Shown here: positions 1 to 6,870 of the stretch, piece by piece
Numbering within the stretch: the stretch's first letter is position 1
Layout: each line of letters starts with the position of its first letter
Assembly (NCBI GenBank): GCA_002404375.1
Contig: DHJO01000158.1
Span: 4,356 to 18,630 of the forward strand
Length of the DNA stretch: 14,275 nucleotides
Source: Gemmatimonadales bacterium UBA4718
Lineage (GTDB): Bacteria > Gemmatimonadota > Gemmatimonadetes > Gemmatimonadales > Gemmatimonadaceae
Direction: 5' to 3'
Position numbers and translations under genes: made by a program
Notes under the pieces: generated by a model
What the model was told of the DNA's origin: nothing
The model's input: only the letters and a program-made list of their open reading frames with translations
Database searches by the model: none

Positions 1-120
1 GCGCTCCGCACGGGGCAGGGAAGAAAGCTTCTGTACGACGGCGAGCGCATGGCGGTAACCAACATCGCGGATGCGAATCAATACCTGACGCGAGAGTATC
101 GCGCCGGTTGGGCAGTCTGA
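1..120 (+). CDS. Gfo/Idh/MocA family oxidoreductase, C-terminal fragment (cut by window edge)
   Basis: Reading frame 1 is open from the window edge to a TGA at 118-120 and encodes 39 residues. The stretch around residues 8-37 (KLLYDGERM, then [11 protein letters not shown], then REYRAGW) matches the typical end of Gfo/Idh/MocA oxidoreductases of the 'bacterial-type C-terminal domain' group, where a K-L-x-W/Y-D-G-E-x-M segment precedes V-T-N-x-x-E/D-A-N and a final REYRxGW. These are NAD(P)-dependent sugar or inositol dehydrogenases. The gene lies 21 bp before the DUF1080 lipoprotein on the same strand, so the two are probably co-transcribed. The pairing is common in sugar-oxidation clusters. 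The catalytic and cofactor-binding part is outside the window, so substrate and export status cannot be judged. Confidence 0.8.
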   Translation, partial: ALRTGQGRKLLYDGERMAVTNIADANQYLTREYRAGWAV

Positions 121-141
121 CTAATTCTTCATGAGGAATAC

Positions 142-885
142 ATGATACACGGAGCTGCCGCGCGTGCGGCGATCATCTCCCAGCTGGCATTCGTTGCCGC
201 GGGTTGCACGTCGGTCGGTAACAGCGTCCCCGCCGCAAGTAGCACCGCGTCGGGCGCGACGCCATTGACGGCGGAACAACGCGCGGCCGGATGGCGCTCA
301 CTGTTCGACGGTACCAGCACCTCGGCGTGGCGGGGCTACAAGGCGCAGTCTCTTCCCGCCGGCTGGACGATCGTCGATGGCATCCTGACCAAGACGGGAT
401 CCGCAAACGACATCATCACAAAGGACCAATTCGGCAACTTCGAGCTTGCGCTCGACTGGAAAATTGCCCCGGGCGGAAACGCCGGCGTGTTCTATCGCGG
501 CACTGAGGAGTACGATCACATCTACTGGAGCGCTCCCGAATATCAGCTGCTGGACGATGCGAGACATCCGGATGGGCAAAGCAGGCTCACATCAGCGGGC
601 GCTGACTACGCGCTCTATCCCTCGCCAGCCGGCGTCGTCAAGCCGGCCGGTGAATGGAACTCCACGCTCATTGTCGTGAACCGCAACAACGTACAGCACT
701 GGATGAACGGCCAGAAGTTGCTCGAGTACGATCTGGCGAGCCCCGATTGGGAGGCGAAGGTCAAGGCGAGCAAGTTCGTTGCGTATCCTCACTATGGACG
801 CGCGGCGAGCGGCTACATCGGCCTCCAGGGTGATCACGACGGGACGCTCTGGCTCCGCAACATTCGCATCCGGGAGATCAAGTGA
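142..885 (+). CDS. DUF1080 lipoprotein, 3-keto-disaccharide hydrolase family
   Basis: This is a 247-aa protein. The N-terminus has a short hydrophobic stretch ending in V-A-A-G-Cys22, a plausible though imperfect lipobox, so the mature protein is probably a lipoprotein facing the periplasm. Residues about 50-245 form the DUF1080 (PF06439) concanavalin-like fold: it opens with GWRSLFDG, has the conserved W-T-I-V-D-G-I-L segment, [16 protein letters not shown] and EYQLLDD, and closes with [11 protein letters not shown] and W-L-R-N-I-R-I. Characterised members cleave glycosides already oxidised at C3 (3-keto-glucosides), and this role fits the flanking Gfo/Idh/MocA gene. An AGGA lies 6 bp before the ATG at 142. 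The stop overlaps the GTG start of the downstream permease by 4 bases (GTGA), which implies translational coupling. The family call is firm; the exact substrate is unknown. Confidence 0.9.
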   Translation: MIHGAAARAAIISQLAFVAAGCTSVGNSVPAASSTASGATPLTAEQRAAGWRSLFDGTSTSAWRGYKAQSLPAGWTIVDGILTKTGSANDIITKDQFGNFELALDWKIAPGGNAGVFYRGTEEYDHIYWSAPEYQLLDDARHPDGQSRLTSAGADYALYPSPAGVVKPAGEWNSTLIVVNRNNVQHWMNGQKLLEYDLASPDWEAKVKASKFVAYPHYGRAASGYIGLQGDHDGTLWLRNIRIREIK

Positions 886-2156
886 CCGGGGTCCGCTCGC
901 GGCTCTCGATCATGATGTTCCTCCAGTACTTCATCTGGGGGGTGTGGTTCGTAACGATGGGCACCTATCTCGGTCAGACCCTCCATTTCACCGACCGTCA
1001 GATCGGGCTCGCCTACGGCGCGACAGCTATCGCCGCTCTGGCTTCGCCCTTTTTCATGGGCGTCATAGCAGACAGATACTTCTCCAGCGAAAAACTTCTC
1101 GCCGTTCTGCACCTGCTCGGCGGCGCGCTGATGTGGCTGGTTTCGCTCCAGACGTCTTTCGCCACGTTTTATCCGCTGCTGATTTTGTACGCCCTCTGCT
1201 ACATGCCGACACTGTCGTTGACGAACTCGATCTCATTTCACCATGTGCGCGATCCCGGCCGTGACTTCCCGTTCATTCGCGTGCTCGGCACGATAGGATG
1301 GATCGTCGCCGGAATCATCGTGGGCGGCGTGTTTCACGCCGACGCCCTCGTGTTGCCGATGAGACTGGCGGCGGGAGCGTCGATCGTCATGGCGGCCTAT
1401 TCTCTCTTGCTCCCACACACTCCGCCGAAAGCCGCTGGCGGAAGCTTCAGCGTGCACGACGCGCTCGGGCTCGACGCGCTCCAGCTCCTGCGCAACCGCG
1501 ATTTCTTCATCTTCGTGGCGGGATCGTTCCTGCTCTGCATCCCGCTCCAGTTCTATTACACCTTCGCGAATCCTTTCCTCAACGAAGTGGGCGCCCCGAA
1601 TCCGGCATTCATTCAGACTTTCGGTCAGATGTCGGAGATCATTTTCATGCTGCTGCTACCGTTCGTGCTGCGCAGATTCGGAATCAAGGTGATCATGCTC
1701 GTCGGCATGGCCGCGTGGGCACTGCGCTATCTGGCATTCGGAATGGGCGCCAACGGGCCGGTGATGTCGCTCATTTACCTGGGCATTCTACTTCACGGCG
1801 TCTGCTACGATTTCTTCTTCGTGAGCGGGCAGATCTACACTGATCAGCGGGCAGGCGAGAAAATACGCGCGGCCGCGCAGGGTCTCATCAACTTCGTCAC
1901 CAATGGGCTCGGCTACTTCATTGGCGCATTCGCTTCGGGATGGGTCGTCAACCGGTTTGCGACGCCGAACTCCGCCTGCACCGATGCGGCGGCGGCCGCG
2001 CATCAGTGTCTCAAGGTTACGCACGATTGGCACGGGATCTGGCTTGTTCCGTCCGCGGGAGCCGCGCTGGTGTTCATTCTGTTCGCGGTACTCTTCAAGC
2101 CGAAGGCGGGAGGAGGAACAGGCGCGGAATCGCCCACGGCGGGAGCGCCTGCCTAG
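882..2156 (+). CDS. NHS-family MFS permease (nucleoside permease NupG-like)
   Basis: This is a 424-aa inner-membrane protein with about 12 hydrophobic helices. It resembles the nucleoside:H+ symporter (NHS, NupG/XapB) branch of the major facilitator superfamily: the first helix region [14 protein letters not shown], the loop 2-3 motif GVIADRYF followed by [13 protein letters not shown], and the N-S-I-S-F-H-H segment near residue 110. A hydrophilic loop before the last helix (about residues 360-385) has two cysteines. The GTG start at 882 overlaps the previous stop (GTGA), and no ATG sits nearby, so the coupled GTG is the natural start. NHS permeases next to Gfo/Idh and DUF1080 genes in environmental bacteria may carry sugars or oxidised glycosides rather than nucleosides. 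I infer sugar uptake from context; the sequence alone does not fix the substrate. Confidence 0.88.
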   Translation: MTGVRSRLSIMMFLQYFIWGVWFVTMGTYLGQTLHFTDRQIGLAYGATAIAALASPFFMGVIADRYFSSEKLLAVLHLLGGALMWLVSLQTSFATFYPLLILYALCYMPTLSLTNSISFHHVRDPGRDFPFIRVLGTIGWIVAGIIVGGVFHADALVLPMRLAAGASIVMAAYSLLLPHTPPKAAGGSFSVHDALGLDALQLLRNRDFFIFVAGSFLLCIPLQFYYTFANPFLNEVGAPNPAFIQTFGQMSEIIFMLLLPFVLRRFGIKVIMLVGMAAWALRYLAFGMGANGPVMSLIYLGILLHGVCYDFFFVSGQIYTDQRAGEKIRAAAQGLINFVTNGLGYFIGAFASGWVVNRFATPNSACTDAAAAAHQCLKVTHDWHGIWLVPSAGAALVFILFAVLFKPKAGGGTGAESPTAGAPA

Positions 2157-2181
2157 TGCCGCAAGGAAAAACAAAAGTCGG

Positions 2182-2210
2182 TTGACACCCGTATTGAAGT
2201 AGACAACAAG
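2182..2210 (+). promoter_or_regulatory. Possible sigma-70-type promoter before the 100-aa membrane protein gene
   Basis: A perfect TTGACA (2182-2187) lies in the 65-bp gap after the permease. At 17-bp spacing the hexamer at 2205-2210 is AACAAG, which matches TATAAT at only three positions. The -35 is strong and the -10 weak. A GAAGGGA ribosome-binding site follows at 2212-2218, just before the ATG at 2222, which would give a very short leader. The element suggests that a new transcription unit begins after the sugar operon. Confidence 0.35.
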
Positions 2211-2221
2211 CGAAGGGACAT

Positions 2222-2524
2222 ATGGACGATGCGGCGAAAGTGATGATCGCGGTGACGTTTTTCACCTCGGTTGCGTACTCAATCAGCGCGATCGCGCGCG
2301 CAACGGTTGCACACAAGAAAGAGGAACGGCGGCTGGAGGGAGAATCAGTGCCGCAGTTGACTGAGGCGCGGCTGGCCCGCATCGAGCAGGCAGTGGACGC
2401 GATCGCACTCGAGGTCGAGCGGATTTCGGAAGGCCAGCGCTTCACGACGAGATTGCTGAGTGAGCACAACCAGATGCTTCCGAAAGCGGCCCCTCGTCAG
2501 CTTACGAGCAACACACCTACCTGA
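2222..2524 (+). CDS. Small membrane-anchored coiled-coil protein, unknown function
   Basis: This is a 100-aa protein that I do not recognise as a named family. Residues about 5-28 are hydrophobic (V-M-I-A-V-T-F-F-T-S-V-A-Y-S-I-S-A-I) and would form one membrane helix. A basic, charged stretch (H-K-K-E-E-R-R) follows, then residues 47-82 look like an amphipathic coiled coil (L-T-E-A-R-L-A-R-I-E-Q-A-V and A-L-E-V-E-R-I-S-E-G-Q). The tail is polar. This layout, one helix plus a short coiled coil with the phrase I-E-x-A-V-D-A-I-A-x-E-V-E-R-I-S-E-G-Q, seems familiar from hypothetical proteins of Gemmatimonadota; that is recollection, not a search. A good Shine-Dalgarno (GAAGGGA) precedes the ATG. 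The gene ends 12 bp before the next small lipoprotein, and the two are probably co-transcribed. Confidence 0.7.
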   Translation: MDDAAKVMIAVTFFTSVAYSISAIARATVAHKKEERRLEGESVPQLTEARLARIEQAVDAIALEVERISEGQRFTTRLLSEHNQMLPKAAPRQLTSNTPT

Positions 2525-2536
2525 TTCGGAGGGTTT

Positions 2537-2761
2537 TTGTCGTCACGATTTAATGGATTGGTGCTCGCACTACTCGCTGCGGGCGTAGTGGCGTGCGGCA
2601 CGGAAGAGACTGCGAAAAAACAGGAGCTTACTCAACGCGAGAAGGACAGCGTGTTTGCCGGCTCGCAAATTCCCGGTGCGAAGGCCGTCGGGAAGGCGCT
2701 CAAGACCGCGGACTCAGCGGCCGCGCGTCAAGCGCGAATCGATTCCTCCGGGACTCCATGA
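2537..2761 (+). CDS. Small lipoprotein, unknown function
   Basis: This 74-aa protein has a clear lipoprotein signal: positive Arg4, a hydrophobic core L-V-L-A-L-L-A-A-G, then the lipobox V-V-A-Cys20. The mature part is about 55 residues, highly charged (E-E-T-A-K-K-Q-E-L-T-Q-R-E-K-D-S) and ends with an Ala/Arg-rich segment. It has no recognisable domain. The start is TTG at 2537, preceded by GGAGGG at 2528-2533. The spacing is only 3 bp, but the later in-frame TTG/GTG codons (2555, 2558) would remove the basic n-region, so TTG 2537 is preferred. Such short lipoproteins are typically outer-membrane-anchored and poorly conserved. It sits between the coiled-coil membrane protein and the drug exporter on the same strand. 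Confidence 0.65.
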   Translation: MSSRFNGLVLALLAAGVVACGTEETAKKQELTQREKDSVFAGSQIPGAKAVGKALKTADSAAARQARIDSSGTP

Positions 2762-2818
2762 TTTAAGCATTGTCGGATGAGCTTCGCCTGAGATGCCTAC
2801 CACTTATTATTGCATCTC

Positions 2819-4438
2819 ATGACGATTGCGGGCGCAATCAACGCCGATACCGCTGACGACGATAGACCGCTCACCGAGCCCCTGGCCGCGCCACCGGAGG
2901 GCGCCGAACACAAATACCTGATCGCCTTCGCCGTGGTGCTCGCGGCGCTGATGCAGGTCATCGACAGCTCCATCGTGAACGTGGCGCTGCCGGACATGAT
3001 GGGGAACCTGGGCGCGAGTCTGGACGAGATCGCCTGGGTCTCGACCGGATACATACTCGCCAGCGTGATCATCATCCCTCTCACCGGCTGGCTCGGGGAA
3101 TTCTTCGGACGAAAGCGCTACTTCGTCGGCTCCATCATCATCTTCACTGTAGCGAGCTTCCTTTGTGGAGCGTCGCATTCCCTCGCGGCGCTGGTGTTCT
3201 GGCGAATCATTCAAGGTCTGGGCGGTGGCGCGCTCATGACGGTGTCGCAGGCGGTGCTGTTCGAATCCTTTCCGAGAAAGGAGGCAGGCACCGCGATGGC
3301 CCTTTTCGGACTCGGTGTCATGGTCGGCCCCACCATCGGGCCGACGCTCGGCGGATTTCTCACGGACAACTACGGCTGGCCGTGGATTTTCTACATCAAC
3401 ATCCCCCTCGGCATGCTCGCCGCCGCGATGATCATCGGGTACGTGCACGACCCGGAGGACCAGCAACGGCCACCGTCGGTGGACTACATCGGAATCGGGC
3501 TGCTCGCGATGAGCGTCGGGTCGCTGCAGTACCTGCTCGAGTACGGTCAGCGCGAGGACTGGTTCGAGTCTCGCTCGATGACGACCTTAGCGTTTACAGC
3601 GGTCGTGGCGGGTGTCGCGCTCGTCTGGCGCGAGCTCACGATCGAACACCCTGTGATCGACTTCAGGGTCCTGCGACACCGTCAGATGTGGGTAGGCACG
3701 CTCCTCGGCGTGGTGATGGGAGTGGGTCTGTTCGCTTCGGTATTCACGCTTCCCGTGTTTCTGCAGGGGAACCTTCAGATGACGGCGCAGCAGACGGGCA
3801 TACTTCTGGCGCCTGGCGCACTGGCGACCGCGGTGTCGATGGCGATCGTTGGACGGCTCACCAACAAATACGACCCGCGCATCCTGATTACGATTGGTGC
3901 GCTGCTATTCGCGGGAGCGATGTTCAAGCTCTCGCGCATCACCGGCGAGAGCGGCGGCACCGACTTTTTCTCGGCGCTAATCATGCGCGGAGTCGGGCTG
4001 GGCATGATGTTCGTCCCGCTAACCACCATCACGCTCGCCGAGCTCACGCACGCTGAGCTGCCGCAGGGCACCGGACTGTACAACTTCTTCCGGCAGCTGG
4101 GGGGATCACTTGGCATCGCCGCGATAGCTACCCTGTTGTCGCACTACACCGCCCAATTCCGCGCCATACTTGCCGAGCACCTGGCGAGCGGCGATCCGAC
4201 GACGCTGGGCCGCCTCGACATGCTGACTCGGGCAATGGTTGCGCGTGGCGCCGACTCCTGGACCGCGCGCGCGCGGGCGATCAGCATTCTCGACCGAGAG
4301 CTGATGGGTCAGGCCAGCGTCATTGCGTACAGCAGGATCTATGTTCTTAGCGCGGTGTTGATTCTTGCTTTGATCCCGCTGCTCGTTCTCGTCCGTCACA
4401 CGCGAGGCGCCGCGGGTGCCCCGCATATCCTGGAATAG
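2819..4438 (+). CDS. DHA2-family MFS drug exporter (EmrB/QacA type, 14 helices)
   Basis: This is a 539-aa inner-membrane antiporter. After a polar, acidic N-terminus of about 35 residues come the DHA2 hallmarks: helix-1 motif D1 (I-D49-S-S-I-V-N-V-A-L-P), loop 2-3 motif A (G-W-L-G-E-F-F-G-R-K-R) and the long motif C of helix 5 with its extension (G-V-M-V-G-P-T-I-G-P-T-L-G-G, then W-P-W-I-F-Y-I-N-I-P-L-G). The length and the two extra central helices fit EmrB. EmrB proteins export hydrophobic drugs, normally with a periplasmic adaptor (EmrA) and an outer-membrane channel; neither gene is next to this one. The ATG at 2819 is chosen; an in-frame TTG at 2810 would add three residues. Neither has a clear Shine-Dalgarno. 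Transcription ends at the hairpin at 4448-4477. The transported compound is unknown. Confidence 0.9.
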   Translation: MTIAGAINADTADDDRPLTEPLAAPPEGAEHKYLIAFAVVLAALMQVIDSSIVNVALPDMMGNLGASLDEIAWVSTGYILASVIIIPLTGWLGEFFGRKRYFVGSIIIFTVASFLCGASHSLAALVFWRIIQGLGGGALMTVSQAVLFESFPRKEAGTAMALFGLGVMVGPTIGPTLGGFLTDNYGWPWIFYINIPLGMLAAAMIIGYVHDPEDQQRPPSVDYIGIGLLAMSVGSLQYLLEYGQREDWFESRSMTTLAFTAVVAGVALVWRELTIEHPVIDFRVLRHRQMWVGTLLGVVMGVGLFASVFTLPVFLQGNLQMTAQQTGILLAPGALATAVSMAIVGRLTNKYDPRILITIGALLFAGAMFKLSRITGESGGTDFFSALIMRGVGLGMMFVPLTTITLAELTHAELPQGTGLYNFFRQLGGSLGIAAIATLLSHYTAQFRAILAEHLASGDPTTLGRLDMLTRAMVARGADSWTARARAISILDRELMGQASVIAYSRIYVLSAVLILALIPLLVLVRHTRGAAGAPHILE

Positions 4439-4447
4439 CCCCAAATA

Positions 4448-4477
4448 AAAAGCGCCCTCCATGAGGAGGGCGCTTTT
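4448..4477. terminator. Bidirectional intrinsic terminator between MFS exporter and pilT-like gene
   Basis: A perfect 13-bp inverted repeat, AAAAGCGCCCTCC and GGAGGGCGCTTTT, flanks the 4-base loop ATGA. The GC-rich core ends in T-runs in both orientations, so it can stop transcripts of the converging plus-strand exporter (stop at 4438) and minus-strand PilT-like gene (stop at 4497). Confidence 0.9.
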
Positions 4478-4496
4478 CACACAAGTCGAAGGAGTT

Positions 4497-6152
4497 CTAT
4501 CTGCCTGCCGAAGTAGGCCGTGCCGTAGCCTTCGACGGTCCAGTAGCCTTCGACGGTCCAGTAGGTCCAGTAGCCTCAGGCCCGTTCGCCACGCCGGCGG
4601 CTCGCGCGTCGTCAACATCGGCAAAGCTCACGTCCTTGCCGCGCTGTTTCAGCATGTGGATGATGCCAACCTTGTCCGTCGCCTTGAGGTAGGCTTCCTG
4701 CGGCTCGACCTGGTTGGAGTCGACGAGCTCGATCAGCGCATCGTTCATCGTCACCATTCCCAGCCGGCGCGAGGTCTGGAGCACGGATGGCAGCTGGAAC
4801 GTCTTGCCCTCTCGAATCAGGTTCGAGACCGACGGGGTCGAGAGCATGATTTCGCGCGCCGCCACTCGGCCGCCCCCGATCTTCTTGCAGAGCACCTGCG
4901 ATATGACGCCCTTGAGCGACTCCGACAGCATGACGCGGATCTGCGCCTGTCTGTCGGGCGGGAACTGATCGATCACGCGGTCGATGGTGCTCACGGCAGT
5001 CGATGTGTGCACCGTGCCGAAAACGAGGTGACCGGTCTCGGCGGTTTCGATCGCCATTGAGACTGTCTCGAGATCGCGCAGCTCGCCTACAAGCACGATG
5101 TCAGGATCTTCGCGAAGCGCCGCGCGCAGAGCGTGCTTGAACGACGACGTGTGCACGCCGACGTGACGCTGCGTGATCAGACACTTCTTGCTCTCGTGAA
5201 CGAACTCGATCGGATCCTCGATCGTGATCACGTGATCCGAGCGTGTGCGGTTGATCAGGTCAATCAGCGCGCAGAGCGTTGTCGACTTACCCGACCCGGT
5301 TGGGCCAGTGACCAGCACCAGTCCCTTGGTGAGGTGACAGAGACGCTGAACTTCCTGCGAAATGCCCATCTGCTCGACGGTGACGACGGCGGCGGGAATC
5401 GCGCGGAATACGGCGCCTGTTCCCTTGCGCTCGCGCAGCGCGTTGCCGCGGAAGCGGGCGAGCCCGACGATCTCGTGCGCGAAGTCAGTGTCGTTGATTT
5501 CCTTGAACTCCTGCCGATTCTGCTCGAGCATCACTGCGCTCAGCATGATATCGATGTCCTCAGAGCTCAGGACTGCCTCACCGGCGATCGGTTCGATCTC
5601 ACCGCTGGCGCGCAGCATGGGCGGCGAGCCCGCGCGAAGGTGCAGGTCCGACGCGTTGTGGCCGACCAGCACGCGCAAAAGACCTTCAATCTTGTCCAGC
5701 GCGCGGTTGCCAGTCGCTGACACTTTCGCAGCGGGGGCGCGCGGCGCATCGACTTTCGATGCTTCCGCCTTTGGGGTTTGGACCTTTGGGGCATCTTGCT
5801 GTGGAATGGCCGCAATAGGTTGTGCCGCAGCTGGTTTCGCGCCGTTGGACGCAATTGCCTTTCGCTCGATACGCGCCGAAATCTTGCCGTTCTGGGTGAG
5901 CACGACTTCGAACGTTCCGTCCGAAGACGAATATTCGAATCGTGTGTTGCCGTGAATGTCGAGCGCGTGGGGCGCATTGGACGGCGAGATCTCCCGCACC
6001 AGATTGAGAATCTGCGCGCTGGTGAGGGCCTGCTTCATCACGGGGCGGGCAGAATCCTTTATCGTCACAGTCGCAACCTCGCCTTCGGACAGATTCAATG
6101 CCGAGGCGTTGTTGGACACGAGGAGGTTGAGAAAGCGATCTAGCTGGGCCAT
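4497..6152 (-). CDS. PilT-like type IV pilus retraction ATPase with an extra N-terminal domain
   Basis: This is a 551-aa protein, about 200 residues longer than a usual PilT (about 345-380). Residues about 151-510 are a complete PilT: N-terminal subdomain starting A-L-D-K-I-E-G-L-L, Walker A GPTGSGKST (283-291, Lys289), Asp box T-I-E-D-P-I-E, Walker B D-P-D-I-V-L-V-G-E357-L-R-D, and His box G-H375-L-V-F-G-T-V-H382-T. The NLIRE-containing segment of the C-terminal part is also present. Such ATPases disassemble type IV pilins at the cytoplasmic base. Residues 1-97 look like a second, degenerate copy of the PilT N-terminal domain, joined by an Ala/Pro/Lys linker (98-150). The last 40 residues are a low-complexity tail with GPSKAT repeats. 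The ATG at 6152 is chosen; a TTG at 6161 directly abuts the upstream stop. No other pilus gene is in the window, so PilT versus PilU-like function is open. Confidence 0.88.
   Translation of the reverse strand: MAQLDRFLNLLVSNNASALNLSEGEVATVTIKDSARPVMKQALTSAQILNLVREISPSNAPHALDIHGNTRFEYSSSDGTFEVVLTQNGKISARIERKAIASNGAKPAAAQPIAAIPQQDAPKVQTPKAEASKVDAPRAPAAKVSATGNRALDKIEGLLRVLVGHNASDLHLRAGSPPMLRASGEIEPIAGEAVLSSEDIDIMLSAVMLEQNRQEFKEINDTDFAHEIVGLARFRGNALRERKGTGAVFRAIPAAVVTVEQMGISQEVQRLCHLTKGLVLVTGPTGSGKSTTLCALIDLINRTRSDHVITIEDPIEFVHESKKCLITQRHVGVHTSSFKHALRAALREDPDIVLVGELRDLETVSMAIETAETGHLVFGTVHTSTAVSTIDRVIDQFPPDRQAQIRVMLSESLKGVISQVLCKKIGGGRVAAREIMLSTPSVSNLIREGKTFQLPSVLQTSRRLGMVTMNDALIELVDSNQVEPQEAYLKATDKVGIIHMLKQRGKDVSFADVDDARAAGVANGPEATGPTGPSKATGPSKATARPTSAGR
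4525..4569. repeat. 18-bp tandem repeat in the 3' end of the pilT-like gene
   Basis: Two perfect 18-bp copies (GTAGCCTTCGACGGTCCA at 4525-4542 and 4543-4560) are followed by a 9-bp shortened copy, GTAGGTCCA (4561-4569). The unit is a multiple of three and encodes the repeated GPSKAT of the PilT-like C-terminal tail, so copy-number changes would keep the frame. Confidence 0.85.
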
Positions 6153-6161
6153 GTCAGTCAA

Positions 6162-6659
6162 TCAGTCCAGTGGACGAACGCGGTCGATCAACGAGCGGTT
6201 GATCAGCCGTGCTTCGTTTGAGGTATAAAGCGTGAGAAAGCGGGAGGTCAGCGCATTCAGATAATCGAGCACCCGAGCCCGGTCGGGCGGGGCGTCGAGC
6301 CGAATCGAGCCGAGTCGCACTTCGCCTCCCACCAGAAGCACCTGAAGGAGCGCGGTCGGGGATGGTTGATCGCGGGGAGGAAGGTCTGACGGGACTTCGC
6401 CTCTGTCAGCCGCGAGCTCCGCGACTCGCTCTTTTGCGACGAGAATTACTTCGGCGTTATCCAGCTCGAGTGGGAAAAAAGGAGAATCGGAGTTGAACAG
6501 CTCCGATACGTCCTCGAGCTCGAATGGGCGGTACGAGGAAAAATGGATGAAGACGTTTCCGCGCACTTCTTCTCCGCCAAGCATCGTGAGAATCACGGCC
6601 TTTCGAGTCGTCTCGATCCGGTACAGATTCGCGGTGTCACTTGTGAAGGGCATGGGCAC
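6162..6659 (-). CDS. Unrecognised 165-aa protein paired with the PilT-like ATPase
   Basis: I cannot assign a family with confidence. The N-terminal half (about residues 10-75) alternates hydrophobic and polar residues as a small beta-rich domain would (R-I-E-T-T-R-K-A-V-I-L-T-M-L-G-G-E-E-V-R-G-N-V-F-I-H-F), then has an acidic, aromatic stretch and A-E-V-I-L-V-A-K-E. A variable Pro-rich segment (about 85-100) follows. The C-terminal half again looks beta-rich and ends in a conserved-looking L-I-N-R-S-L-I-D-R-V-R-P-L-D. There is no signal peptide or membrane helix, so it is probably cytoplasmic. Its TGA directly abuts the PilT-like TTG codon and lies 9 bp from the ATG, so the genes are almost certainly co-translated and may act together. 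The start is GTG at 6659 or ATG at 6653; neither has a clear Shine-Dalgarno. Confidence 0.75.
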   Translation of the reverse strand: MPMPFTSDTANLYRIETTRKAVILTMLGGEEVRGNVFIHFSSYRPFELEDVSELFNSDSPFFPLELDNAEVILVAKERVAELAADRGEVPSDLPPRDQPSPTALLQVLLVGGEVRLGSIRLDAPPDRARVLDYLNALTSRFLTLYTSNEARLINRSLIDRVRPLD

Positions 6660-6870
6660 ACGCGAGAGAGTGGGCGTGAGAAGTTCGCTCGGTATTCAGA
6701 CTGTCCTCGAGCGCCTTACGTCACGGCTAAGGGTATGTACTCAGGCCTTGATTTCGCACCCAACTCCGTTCGAAAGAGCCCGGCGCGACCACACAAATAT
6801 GACGTCGGTTTGCCCTAGTGGCGTCCGCGCTCCTGCCTTACTTTCTCGTGTCCTCAACGGTGGATAATCG

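Noticed and set aside
882..2156. A dedicated nucleoside transporter call for the NHS permease
   Set aside because: The fold family is clear, but its operon partners act on sugars, so a nucleoside substrate is not supported by context.
2807..3466. Long minus-strand open frame (219 codons) inside the EmrB-type gene
   Set aside because: The translation is His/Arg/Asp-rich, typical of the antisense of a membrane-protein gene in high-GC DNA. The plus-strand frame has clear DHA2 motifs.
6493..6867. Plus-strand reading frame of 124 codons over the 211-bp divergent gap
   Set aside because: About half overlaps the 165-aa minus-strand gene, the translation is rich in Arg/Ser/Thr with no domain, and it is better explained as a chance open frame in a promoter region.
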